A stretch of 13,041 bases of DNA from Chloroflexota bacterium (lineage in GTDB: Bacteria > Chloroflexota > UBA6077 > CF-72). Below, piece after piece: positions 7,239-12,687 of the stretch (positions are counted from its first letter, which is position 1; every line of letters starts with the position of its first letter). The stretch is from contig JAFAPL010000316.1 in assembly GCA_019247135.1 (NCBI GenBank), positions 1 to 13,041 on the forward strand, in the 5' to 3' direction. The position numbers and the translations under genes were made by a program. Below the pieces are notes generated by a model, which worked only from the letters and a program-made list of their open reading frames with translations, did not search any database and had not been told where the DNA came from.

Positions 7239-7448
7239 TTATTCGAAGTGGGCGCGAGCTTGCGCGGCCGAGCGAGTGATGAACTCGCCATCGAGCCCGT
7301 GCGCCTGACCAACGATCAGTAGACGTCGAAAGAGACGGCGCGCCTCGGGTTGTAGTGTGGGCGCGTGGCGCATGATCTCGTGGCGCTCGGCCGCCGACAG
7401 CGGACCCAGCGTGATCGTGCGCTCGAGAGTCGGGGTATTTGTAGACAC
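7239..7448 (-). CDS. Small protein of unknown function (69 aa)
   Basis: No family is recognised. The 69 residues from GTG 7448 are soluble and probably helical in the second half. They contain LSAAERHEIMRHAPTL, then the basic EARRLFRRLLIVGQAHGL, and end in AQARAHFE. A real gene is favoured because an extended -10 (TGCTACAGT) ends 8 nt before the GTG and the reading frame has coding-like codon use. The same frame is open further upstream to 7766, but that part overlaps the neighbouring membrane gene antisense to its frame and is rejected. It is convergent with the MarR-type gene (19 nt between stops) and lies downstream of the small membrane-protein gene on the same strand. Confidence 0.6.
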   Translation of the reverse strand: MSTNTPTLERTITLGPLSAAERHEIMRHAPTLQPEARRLFRRLLIVGQAHGLDGEFITRSAAQARAHFE

Positions 7449-7456
7449 GGGGGCGG

Positions 7457-7465
7457 ACTGTAGCA
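7457..7465 (-). promoter_or_regulatory. Extended -10 promoter element for the 69-aa gene
   Basis: The minus strand reads TGCTACAGT, an extended -10, 8 nt before GTG 7448. It starts with the same CTTGCTA context as the element before the cytochrome c gene, again implying leaderless transcription. No -35 was recognised. Confidence 0.45.
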
Positions 7466-7524
7466 AGTTCGGCGCATCGCGCCTGAGGATTTCTCGTTGA
7501 GGCTGCTTTCTTCGTCTGATACGT

Positions 7525-7552
7525 CTGATACGGCCGCTCAGCGGCGTATCAG
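7525..7552. terminator. Strong stem-loop spanning the stop of the small membrane-protein gene
   Basis: CTGATACG (7525-7532) pairs with CGTATCAG (7545-7552), and CCGC (7534-7537) with GCGG (7541-7544), with a single bulged G at 7533 and a TCA loop. The loop is exactly the stop codon (TGA on the minus strand) of the 84-aa membrane protein. A further direct copy of CTGATACG is at 7516-7523. There is no T-run on either strand, so it could terminate, stabilise the 3' end, or bind a protein. Confidence 0.45.
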
Positions 7553-7792
7553 GCGGGCAGCCAGCCAGCACACGGCCGCCAACGCGAGCAGGGCCACCAG
7601 CCCGAGGGTGCCCGCGGCCCCGAGCGCATACGCGGCGGCCTCCGCGTTCGGTCCGCGCGGCTGGCCGAAGAGGACGTCGCTGAGTGCGGCGAAGCCGGGC
7701 GGAGTCGAGATCAGAACCGCACTGAAAACCAACGTCCCCGCGAGGAGCGGCAGGATCCAGGTCCATACTGGCGCGCGGGTTCGTTCAGCCAC
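7538..7792 (-). CDS. Small membrane protein with two predicted helices (84 aa)
   Basis: No family is recognised. Two hydrophobic stretches are visible: about 10-29 (TWILPLLAGTLVFSAVLIS) and about 54-80 (YALGAAGTLGLVALLALAAVCWLAA). A short Pro/Gly-containing loop lies between them, and a basic end (RLIRR) suggests both termini are cytoplasmic. The start is GTG 7792, without a clear Shine-Dalgarno. It is 30 nt downstream of the iron-ADH-family gene on the same strand and could be co-transcribed with it. The stop codon lies in the loop of a strong hairpin. Confidence 0.6.
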   Translation of the reverse strand: MAERTRAPVWTWILPLLAGTLVFSAVLISTPPGFAALSDVLFGQPRGPNAEAAAYALGAAGTLGLVALLALAAVCWLAARLIRR

Positions 7793-7822
7793 GTCGCGCC
7801 GTATGTGCGCGATGATCGATCG

Positions 7823-8980
7823 TCACAGCGCAGCCTCGTAGATTCCGATCAGATCCCCAATGGGATACTCCGCGCTGGCGACGGGCCGCGCGGCCGCCTC
7901 GAGGTCCGAATCGCTCAGGCCGTACGCGGACAGATGCCGCGGCAAGTCCAGCCGCGCGATCAGGTCAGCGACAGCATCCGCCGCAAGCAGCGCTGCACGC
8001 TGCTGTGGCATTTCCCGAACGTCGAGACCCAGCGCCGAGGCAATCCGCGTGAGCTCAGACGGCGCGCGAGGCGCGACGTACCGCATGACATGCGGCAGGA
8101 GCAAACACGAGCTCACGCCATGCGGAATGCCATGCCGCGACCCGATGCGTTTGCCGAGTGTGTGGCTCAGTCCAGCCGCGGCCGGTCCGGGCAGGGTGAA
8201 CGAGAACCACGCGCCCAATTGACTCTCGGTCCGGGCGGCGAGGTCCGATGGGTCGGCGTGCGTCGCCAGCAAGCTCGACTGGAGTCGACGTAAGGCGTCG
8301 AGCGCGAGCGTGTCCGAGAACGGATGCGACCCGCCGGCCAGCACCGTTTCGACGGCATGATCGACGGCTCGAATGCCCGTCGACAGCCACAGGTCCAGCG
8401 GAGTCTCGAGTGAGAGTTGGGCGTCGAACAGCACGCAGGACGGGATCATCCCCGCGCCACGCAGGCCAACCTTTTCACGCTCGTTTTCGGTGGTGAAGCC
8501 CGCCAGACCCGACAGCTCAGCGGCCGACAGCGTCGTCGGGATCGCAACATGCGGCAGCAGCTCACCTGGAGCGGGACTGAACGAGCGAGCACGGGCGGCC
8601 GCGTCGGGCTGGTCCAGGTCGAGACCAGTCGCGAGCGCGAATGCGACGGCTTTGGTCGCGTCGATCGGGCTGCCACCGCCGAACGAGATCAGCACGTCAG
8701 GACTTGCCGCACGTGCTTTCCGCACCGCATCGGCGACTGCCCGAGCAGGCGCGTGCTGCGAGATCTGAGAAAACGTCCCGACGCAGCGCGGTCCGAGCTG
8801 GCCCTCCAGACTTCCGAGCAGCGCCGTATTGCTCGCCACGGAACGCGTCGTTGTCACGAACGCGCGAGATGCGCCCAGGCGCTGCAGCTCGCCGTCCAGC
8901 CGCTCGGCCACACAACCGGGCCCCCAGACTATGGTCGGTGGGTTGGCATAGGTGAACGTGCCGGTGTCGCTGGCGCGCAT
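7823..8980 (-). CDS. Iron-containing-alcohol-dehydrogenase superfamily, maleylacetate-reductase-like
   Basis: A 385-aa NAD(P)-dependent reductase of the group III ADH fold. The N-terminal dinucleotide domain carries GGGSPIDATKA (101-111) and the AIPTTLSAAELSG region (146-158). The C-terminal helical domain carries STGIRAVDHAVE (200-211), GLSHTLGKRIG (270-280) and HGIPHGVSS (283-291). Compared with FucO-type enzymes, the first metal ligand Asp is replaced by Arg204. The His positions (208, 273, 287) are kept. Loss of that Asp fits the maleylacetate-reductase branch, which reduces maleylacetate to 3-oxoadipate with NAD(P)H without a metal. The substrate here is inferred by family only. ATG 8980 is preferred over ATG 8986 because TACTCT (8989-8994) lies 8 nt before 8980 but only 2 nt before 8986. 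It is divergent from the maleylpyruvate-isomerase-family gene, with which it may share control. Confidence 0.85.
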   Translation of the reverse strand: MRASDTGTFTYANPPTIVWGPGCVAERLDGELQRLGASRAFVTTTRSVASNTALLGSLEGQLGPRCVGTFSQISQHAPARAVADAVRKARAASPDVLISFGGGSPIDATKAVAFALATGLDLDQPDAAARARSFSPAPGELLPHVAIPTTLSAAELSGLAGFTTENEREKVGLRGAGMIPSCVLFDAQLSLETPLDLWLSTGIRAVDHAVETVLAGGSHPFSDTLALDALRRLQSSLLATHADPSDLAARTESQLGAWFSFTLPGPAAAGLSHTLGKRIGSRHGIPHGVSSCLLLPHVMRYVAPRAPSELTRIASALGLDVREMPQQRAALLAADAVADLIARLDLPRHLSAYGLSDSDLEAAARPVASAEYPIGDLIGIYEAAL

Positions 8981-8988
8981 GAGCATTT

Positions 8989-9020
8989 AGAGTACGACCG
9001 AACTGGCTCGGGTGTACTCT
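8989..9020. promoter_or_regulatory. Inverted repeat with divergent -10 elements between the ADH-like and isomerase-like genes
   Basis: AGAGTAC (8989-8995) and GTACTCT (9014-9020) are perfect 7-bp arms separated by 18 bp. Read outward, each arm contains TACTCT, a -10-like hexamer: one points to the minus-strand reductase, the other (with TG in front, TGTACTCT) to the plus-strand gene at 9054. The symmetry could be a shared operator, two back-to-back promoters, or both. No -35 consensus is visible. Confidence 0.5.
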
Positions 9021-9039
9021 CTCCCCCACTCTGGGGAGA
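9020..9039 (+). promoter_or_regulatory. Leader hairpin before the maleylpyruvate-isomerase-family gene
   Basis: TCTCCCC (9020-9026) and GGGGAGA (9033-9039) pair perfectly around CACTCT. The element follows directly on the TACTCT arm at 9015-9020. It ends 4 nt before the Shine-Dalgarno GGAG (9043-9046) of ATG 9054. It may be a protein-binding palindrome or an RNA structure near the ribosome site. Confidence 0.4.
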
Positions 9040-9053
9040 TACGGAGACACGGC

Positions 9054-9884
9054 ATGGCGACCGAAACACCCTCGCGCGTCAATATCATGGAGTACTCGGG
9101 CAAAGAGTTCCTGCTCGACCTGGATCGAGCCGAGCGCGCCGAGTTTTATCGGCTACTCGAAGAGGCGCCCTGGGAAGGCAAGACCGAGAGCGGTCACTGG
9201 CAAGTCCGCGATCTGTGTGGCCACATGATCGACGTGACCGAAGGCTACCTGGATCGATTCGACGCCGCGCGGACGAATCGGCAGGTGCCTGAACCGCTCG
9301 GTCTGAAGATCATGGCCCAGAAATTGGACGAAGGCGCGCTGCGCTCTCGGTCGCTTTCGAAAGAGGAAGCCATCGCCAGGCTGAAGACCGCGTCGGACAA
9401 GCTGTACGAGATCTTCGACGCGCTGGACGAGAAAAGCTGGGCGGGCGAGATCGTGTCGCACGCCTATATGGGGCCGCTGCCCGCCTGTTTCTTCGCCGCG
9501 TTCCAGCTGATCGACTACTCCATCCATTCCTGGGACATCAAGGCCGGGCTCGGTCGTGAGGAGCCGCTCTCAGACGCGGCCGCGATCACGTTGATCCCGT
9601 TCATGCTGATCGTCATCCAGTACACGGTGGATGCCGAGCGCGCGCACGAGCTCAAGACGCGCTTCGGCATCGAGATCTCGGGACCTGGTGGTGGCAGGTG
9701 GTGCGTGAACGTGGACGGCACCAGCGTGAGTTACGAGGAGGGCGCGACGGCGGGTTGCGACGCCGTATTCAGCTTCAACCCGAGTGAGTTTGTGCTCAGC
9801 ACGTACCAGCGACGGCGCGGCGGCACGATCTCGGGCGACCCGGCGCTCGCGGAGCGTATTCGCGACCTGCTGTTCAAGATCTGA
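9054..9884 (+). CDS. Mycothiol-dependent maleylpyruvate-isomerase-family protein (DinB fold plus SCP2-like domain)
   Basis: A 276-aa two-domain protein. Residues about 15-170 form a DinB-like four-helix bundle with WQVRDLCGHMIDVTEGYL (His57) and QLIDYSIHSWDIKAGLG (Asp154, His158). In the Corynebacterium mycothiol-dependent isomerase the zinc ligands are His, Glu and His with the same four-residue spacing between the last two, so His57/Asp154/His158 is the likely site here, with Asp instead of Glu. Residues about 200-276 form an SCP2-like sterol-carrier domain (GRWCVNVDGTS, DAVFSFNPSEFVLSTYQ, GTISGDPALAERI). Family role: thiol-dependent isomerisation of maleylpyruvate to fumarylpyruvate in the gentisate pathway, but many members have unknown substrates, and mycothiol itself is not demonstrated here. 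ATG 9054 has GGAG 7 nt upstream. It is the first gene of a four-gene run on this strand. Confidence 0.85.
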   Translation: MATETPSRVNIMEYSGKEFLLDLDRAERAEFYRLLEEAPWEGKTESGHWQVRDLCGHMIDVTEGYLDRFDAARTNRQVPEPLGLKIMAQKLDEGALRSRSLSKEEAIARLKTASDKLYEIFDALDEKSWAGEIVSHAYMGPLPACFFAAFQLIDYSIHSWDIKAGLGREEPLSDAAAITLIPFMLIVIQYTVDAERAHELKTRFGIEISGPGGGRWCVNVDGTSVSYEEGATAGCDAVFSFNPSEFVLSTYQRRRGGTISGDPALAERIRDLLFKI

Positions 9885-9928
9885 TTCGGCGCAGGGCGCT
9901 TGCGCGGCGGACGGGCGAGTCCGTGGTG

Positions 9929-9954
9929 CCTGCCCAGTTACACTGCTGGGCAGG
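9929..9954 (+). promoter_or_regulatory. Palindrome with a -10 element in its centre, before the VOC gene
   Basis: CCTGCCCAG (9929-9937) and CTGGGCAGG (9946-9954) are perfect 9-bp arms around TTACACTG. The loop contains TACACT (9939-9944), a -10-like hexamer, and the right arm touches the GGTGA Shine-Dalgarno (9954-9958) of ATG 9963. A repressor bound here would cover the promoter. Alternatively, in read-through RNA it would be a stem-loop between the two genes. No T-run follows. Confidence 0.5.
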
Positions 9955-9962
9955 GTGAACAT

Positions 9963-10481
9963 ATGACGACCGTCGAGGAAGCCCGCTCCGCCGAATTCGC
10001 CGTCAAGCGCGAGCGTTGGGCGAAACAATACCTGCGGCCCAGGGCTGAGCGTCCGCCGAGCTCGGCGCGCGGCGTCCATCACATGGCGCTGATCTGCAGC
10101 GACGTCGAAAAGACAATTCAGTTTTATCAGGGTGTGTGCGGCTTTCCGTTGATCGAGCTGATGGAAAACCGCGACTACAAAGGCTCCACGCACCTCTTTT
10201 TCGACATCGGCAACGGCAACCTGCTGGCCTTTTTCGACTTTCCTGGTCTCGGTCTGCAGCCCGGCGTCGAAGCGTTTGGCGGCGTCCAGCACATCGCTAT
10301 TTCGTGTGCGCCCGATCAGTTCGCGGAGATCAAGGCGCGCCTGGAGGCGAATGGAGTGCCGTACCTGGGTCCGGATCGTGGCGTGAGTACGTCGGTGTAC
10401 TTCAAGGATCCCGACGGGATTCAGATCGAGATGATCTCCGAACCGCTCTGGACGATGGACGGGCGGGGTCTGGGCGAGTGA
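9963..10481 (+). CDS. VOC (glyoxalase/extradiol dioxygenase fold) family protein
   Basis: A 172-aa protein with two paired beta-alpha-beta-beta-beta modules. Module 1 (about 37-95) starts GVHHMALICSDVEKTIQFYQGVCGF. Module 2 (about 105-160) has GVQHIAIS and ends VYFKDPDGIQIEMI. Metal ligands can be placed at His40, His110 and Glu156, the His/His/Glu pattern of active VOC metalloenzymes. Thus it is probably catalytic rather than only a binding protein. Family reactions range from lactoylglutathione lyase to ring cleavage and epimerisation, and none can be chosen from sequence alone. The N-terminal 35 residues are an extra charged helix (VEEARSAEFAVKRERWAKQY) outside the fold. Start: ATG 9963 with GGTGA 4 nt upstream. 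It is 78 nt after the isomerase-like gene, and its stop overlaps the GTG of the acetyltransferase (GTGA, 10478-10481). Confidence 0.88.
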   Translation: MTTVEEARSAEFAVKRERWAKQYLRPRAERPPSSARGVHHMALICSDVEKTIQFYQGVCGFPLIELMENRDYKGSTHLFFDIGNGNLLAFFDFPGLGLQPGVEAFGGVQHIAISCAPDQFAEIKARLEANGVPYLGPDRGVSTSVYFKDPDGIQIEMISEPLWTMDGRGLGE

Positions 10482-11413
10482 TTCGGGCCCCGGGTACCGG
10501 GAAGCCCGGGGCGGCTGTCCTCCGTCAACCAGAGCCAGGCGAGGCCGACGCCGTCCAGTCCGTCTGGGAGGCGTCGCTCAGCTTCGACGACCCGGGCAGC
10601 TGGCCACGCGGCGGCTGGTCCGCCTCCGCTTGGGCCACCGATACCCGCGTGCTCGTCCTGAATCAGCGCATCCTCGGTGTGGCCGCGGTCCGGGCTGAGC
10701 TCGACGCGGACGCCACCATACCCATCCGTATGGCGCTGGCCGTCGAGGCGCGACAACCGCGACTCGCGCGCATGCTGGTCGAGGGCGCACTCGAGCTGGC
10801 CGCGCGGGTGCCCGGCGCGGCGCGAACGCGGCTGTGGGTGCCATCACGCGCGGAGTGGGCCGTGGCCGCCGCGCGCGAGGCTGGTCTCGAGTCGGTGCGC
10901 AGCGTGGCGCACATGCTGCTGCCCGCCGAGATCCCCACGCCTGAGGCCGCACCCGTCACGGGCCTGCGCATTCGGTCGATGCGAGCGGGCGAAGAGGTGT
11001 TGGTGCTGGACGCGCTCAATCGAGCCTGGACGGGAACGTGGGGGTTCGTGCGCATTCCCTCCGACATGCTGGAGCAGGATCTCGAAGGGCAGCGCGACGG
11101 GATGCTGCTCGGTTTTCTCGACGATGATGCGCGCATCGTGGGCACCTGCCACGCGGTCTACGAGCCGAGCGAGCAGAACCCGGACGGTCAGCCACGCGCG
11201 TGGATCTCGAATCTGACCGTCGATCCCGACCATCGCCGCAAAGGGATTGCGCGAGCGATGCTGGTGGCCGGTATCACCCGGCTGAGAAGGTTGGGCGCGA
11301 CCTCGATCACGCTCGGCGTCGACGCCGGTGACGTCGCGCCGCTCCGCCTGTACGAGTCGGTCGGGTTCGGCGTGGTCAGCAGCGTGGAGGCGTGGGACAA
11401 GGAGCTCGGCTAG
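10478..11413 (+). CDS. Two-domain GNAT-family N-acetyltransferase
   Basis: A 311-aa protein. The C-terminal half (about 162-311) is a full GNAT domain: LRIRSMRAGEEVLVLDALNRAW, the core strand WISNLTVDPDHRRKGIARAML with the acetyl-CoA pyrophosphate loop RRKGIA (253-258), and LYESVGFGVV near the end. The N-terminal half (about 13-150) looks like a second, degenerate GNAT unit (RILGVAAVRAEL, LVEGALELAARVPGA, EAGLESVRSVAHMLLPAE) lacking a clear CoA loop. Tandem GNAT architecture is also that of mycothiol synthase MshD and of other two-domain acetyltransferases. Since a mycothiol-dependent-type isomerase is in the same run this is suggestive, but MshD function is not claimed. The start GTG 10478 is chosen because it overlaps the VOC stop codon in the GTGA arrangement, implying coupled translation. 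The frame is open further upstream inside the VOC gene, but that part is antisense-free shadow reading. Confidence 0.82.
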   Translation: MIRAPGTGKPGAAVLRQPEPGEADAVQSVWEASLSFDDPGSWPRGGWSASAWATDTRVLVLNQRILGVAAVRAELDADATIPIRMALAVEARQPRLARMLVEGALELAARVPGAARTRLWVPSRAEWAVAAAREAGLESVRSVAHMLLPAEIPTPEAAPVTGLRIRSMRAGEEVLVLDALNRAWTGTWGFVRIPSDMLEQDLEGQRDGMLLGFLDDDARIVGTCHAVYEPSEQNPDGQPRAWISNLTVDPDHRRKGIARAMLVAGITRLRRLGATSITLGVDAGDVAPLRLYESVGFGVVSSVEAWDKELG

Positions 11414-11446
11414 CCTGCCCCGACGGCTCTCCGTGAGAGGACGCGC

Positions 11447-12505
11447 GTGCGGCTGACCAGCATGCTGACCGCGATCGACGCGCACGCGGGTGGTGAGCCG
11501 GGCCGTGTGATCGTCGGCGGCGTGCTCGACGTGCCTGGGGCGACCATGTTTCAGAAGATGCAGTACTTGCAGCAGCATGCGGATGGTTTGCGCAAACGCA
11601 TGCTGCGCGAGCCGCGCGGCTACCCGGGCTTGTGCTGCAACCTGGTTCTGCCGCCCACGCGACCCGAAGCCGACGCGGGCTTCGTGATCATGGAGCAGAC
11701 CGATTATCCGCCCATGTCCGGCAGCAACACGATCTGTGTGGCTACGGTGCTGCTCGAGACGGGCATGCTGCCCATGCGCGAGCCGGTCACCGAGCTCACG
11801 TTGGAAGCACCGGCCGGACTCGTGCGCGTGCGCGCCGAGTGTGCCAACGGCAAGGTGCGCAGCGTCACTTTCCGCAACGTGCCCGCCTTCGCCGTCCTGC
11901 TCGATGCCCCGCTCGAGGTGCCGCGACTCGGCACACTCAGCGTCGACCTGGCGTATGGCGGCATGTTCTACGTCATCGCCGACGCGACCGCGCTCGGGCT
12001 GCGGCTGCTGCCAGAAGAAGGGCGCGAGCTGGTCAGGCTGGGCGAGATGATCAAAGCCGCCGCCCGCGAGCAGCTGAGTTTTCAGCATCCCGAAAACCCG
12101 GCCATCTCCTCACTCAGCACCGCCCTGCTGTCAGGCCCGCCTCACGGTCCGCACGCCGACATGCGAAACGCCGTCGTCATTTCGACCGGCGACTTCGACT
12201 GGGAGCGGCCCGACACGTGGACTGGCGCGCTCGATCGCTCCGCGTGCGGCACCGGCACGTGCGCCAGGATGGCCAGCCTGTACGCGCGCGGCCAGCTGCC
12301 CTTGAGAAAGCCGTTCCGCCACGAGAGCGTCCTGGGCACCGTCTTCACCGGCTGCCTGGAAGAAGAGACACGCGTCGGACCGTACACGGCGGTCGTCCCG
12401 ACGATCAGCGGCCAGGCCTGGATCACGGGCATCAGCCAGTACGTGCTGGACGCCGAGGATCCTTTTCCGGAAGGCTTCACCGTGGGCGACCTCTGGCCGG
12501 CCTGA
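11447..12505 (+). CDS. Proline racemase superfamily enzyme, Ser/Cys active-site type
   Basis: A 352-aa, full-length member with two symmetrical halves. The first catalytic motif, normally MCGHGTIA, reads MSGSNTICVAT with Ser91 in place of the base Cys. The second, DRSACGTGTCARMA, keeps Cys267. GDFDWERPDTW (248-258) and GTVFTG (297-302) are also typical. Family knowledge: Cys/Cys pairs are proline racemases or 4-hydroxyproline epimerases, and changed pairs occur in hydroxyproline epimerase/dehydratase variants. The substrate here is probably a proline or hydroxyproline derivative but is not established. GTG 11447 is preceded by GAGAGG with 6-nt spacing. It lies 33 nt after the GNAT gene and so probably belongs to the same transcript. 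Oddity: the last 11 codons and the stop are duplicated directly downstream (36-bp tandem repeat), so read-through of the first TGA would add 12 residues repeating the same C-terminus. Confidence 0.9.
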   Translation: MRLTSMLTAIDAHAGGEPGRVIVGGVLDVPGATMFQKMQYLQQHADGLRKRMLREPRGYPGLCCNLVLPPTRPEADAGFVIMEQTDYPPMSGSNTICVATVLLETGMLPMREPVTELTLEAPAGLVRVRAECANGKVRSVTFRNVPAFAVLLDAPLEVPRLGTLSVDLAYGGMFYVIADATALGLRLLPEEGRELVRLGEMIKAAAREQLSFQHPENPAISSLSTALLSGPPHGPHADMRNAVVISTGDFDWERPDTWTGALDRSACGTGTCARMASLYARGQLPLRKPFRHESVLGTVFTGCLEEETRVGPYTAVVPTISGQAWITGISQYVLDAEDPFPEGFTVGDLWPA

Positions 12506-12541
12506 GAAGGCTTCACCGTGGGCGACCTCTGGCCCGCCTGA
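12470..12541 (+). repeat. 36-bp tandem duplication of the racemase gene's 3' end
   Basis: Unit 1 is 12470-12505 and unit 2 is 12506-12541. They differ at a single base (GGCCGG versus GGCCCG). Each unit encodes EGFTVGDLWPA followed by TGA, and the 36-bp period keeps both copies in the same frame. Near-identity suggests a recent slippage duplication or selection on the copy. Confidence 0.95.
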
Positions 12542-12547
12542 AAAAGC

Positions 12548-12576
12548 TTGACTCCTCCGAACATACGTTCTATCAT
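12548..12576 (+). promoter_or_regulatory. Promoter with embedded LexA (SOS) box
   Basis: The -35 TTGACT (12548-12553) and -10 TATCAT (12571-12576) are separated by exactly 17 bp. The end of the spacer is CGAACATACGTTCT (12558-12571), which contains GAAC-N4-GTTC, the Gram-positive-type LexA operator also reported in Dehalococcoides. Bound LexA would block polymerase, so DNA damage would induce this promoter. A good Shine-Dalgarno (AAAGGAGG, 12583-12590) follows, but only ten codons of open frame (GTG 12590 to TAG 12622) come after it. The next gene is ispH, about 105 nt downstream. Confidence 0.75.
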
Positions 12577-12589
12577 CCACTCAAAGGAG

Positions 12590-12622
12590 GTGCCTGTCAA
12601 GAGTTTTTCTGAGCTGCTGTAG
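12590..12622 (+). other. Ten-codon open frame after the SOS-type promoter
   Basis: GTG 12590 opens a frame for VPVKSFSELL and stops at TAG 12620-12622. The GTG overlaps the end of the AGGAGG Shine-Dalgarno, so spacing is wrong for normal initiation. It may be a leader peptide, the remnant of a lost SOS gene's beginning, or chance. The 182-nt gap 12506-12687 holds otherwise only the second repeat copy, the SOS promoter and a possible ispH -10. Confidence 0.2.
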
Positions 12623-12665
12623 AGACGAAAACTGAATAGTCGGCCGGCCCGGGGCGAGCGCGGAC

Positions 12666-12671
12666 GATAAT
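12666..12671 (+). promoter_or_regulatory. Possible -10 element of ispH
   Basis: GATAAT differs from TATAAT at one base and lies 16 nt before ATG 12688. It would give a short leader containing the purine stretch GAAGAGAG (12679-12685 approximately). No -35 is present at 17 bp, where the sequence is GC-only. Confidence 0.35.
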
Positions 12672-12687
12672 AGATTCGAAGAGAGCT

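Noticed and set aside
7449..7766. Upstream extension of the 69-aa gene to a 175-aa protein
   Set aside because: The extra part overlaps the 84-aa membrane gene in another frame, and the extended -10 sits directly before GTG 7448.
8417..9292. 291-codon plus-strand frame crossing the divergent intergenic region
   Set aside because: It is antisense to the reductase and out of frame with the isomerase-like gene, and would erase the promoter region. No family resemblance.
9957..9968. GAACATATGACG as a second LexA box
   Set aside because: Only the left half-site GAAC is present; the right half GTTC is missing.
10136..10477. N-terminal extension of the GNAT gene inside the VOC gene
   Set aside because: It would overlap the conserved VOC frame by over 340 nt and has no GNAT-like content. 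GTG 10478 overlaps the VOC stop in a standard coupling arrangement.
10844..12088. 414-codon minus-strand frame across the GNAT and racemase genes
   Set aside because: It lies antisense to two well-supported genes, bridges their boundary, and has a composition typical of stop-poor GC-rich antisense frames.
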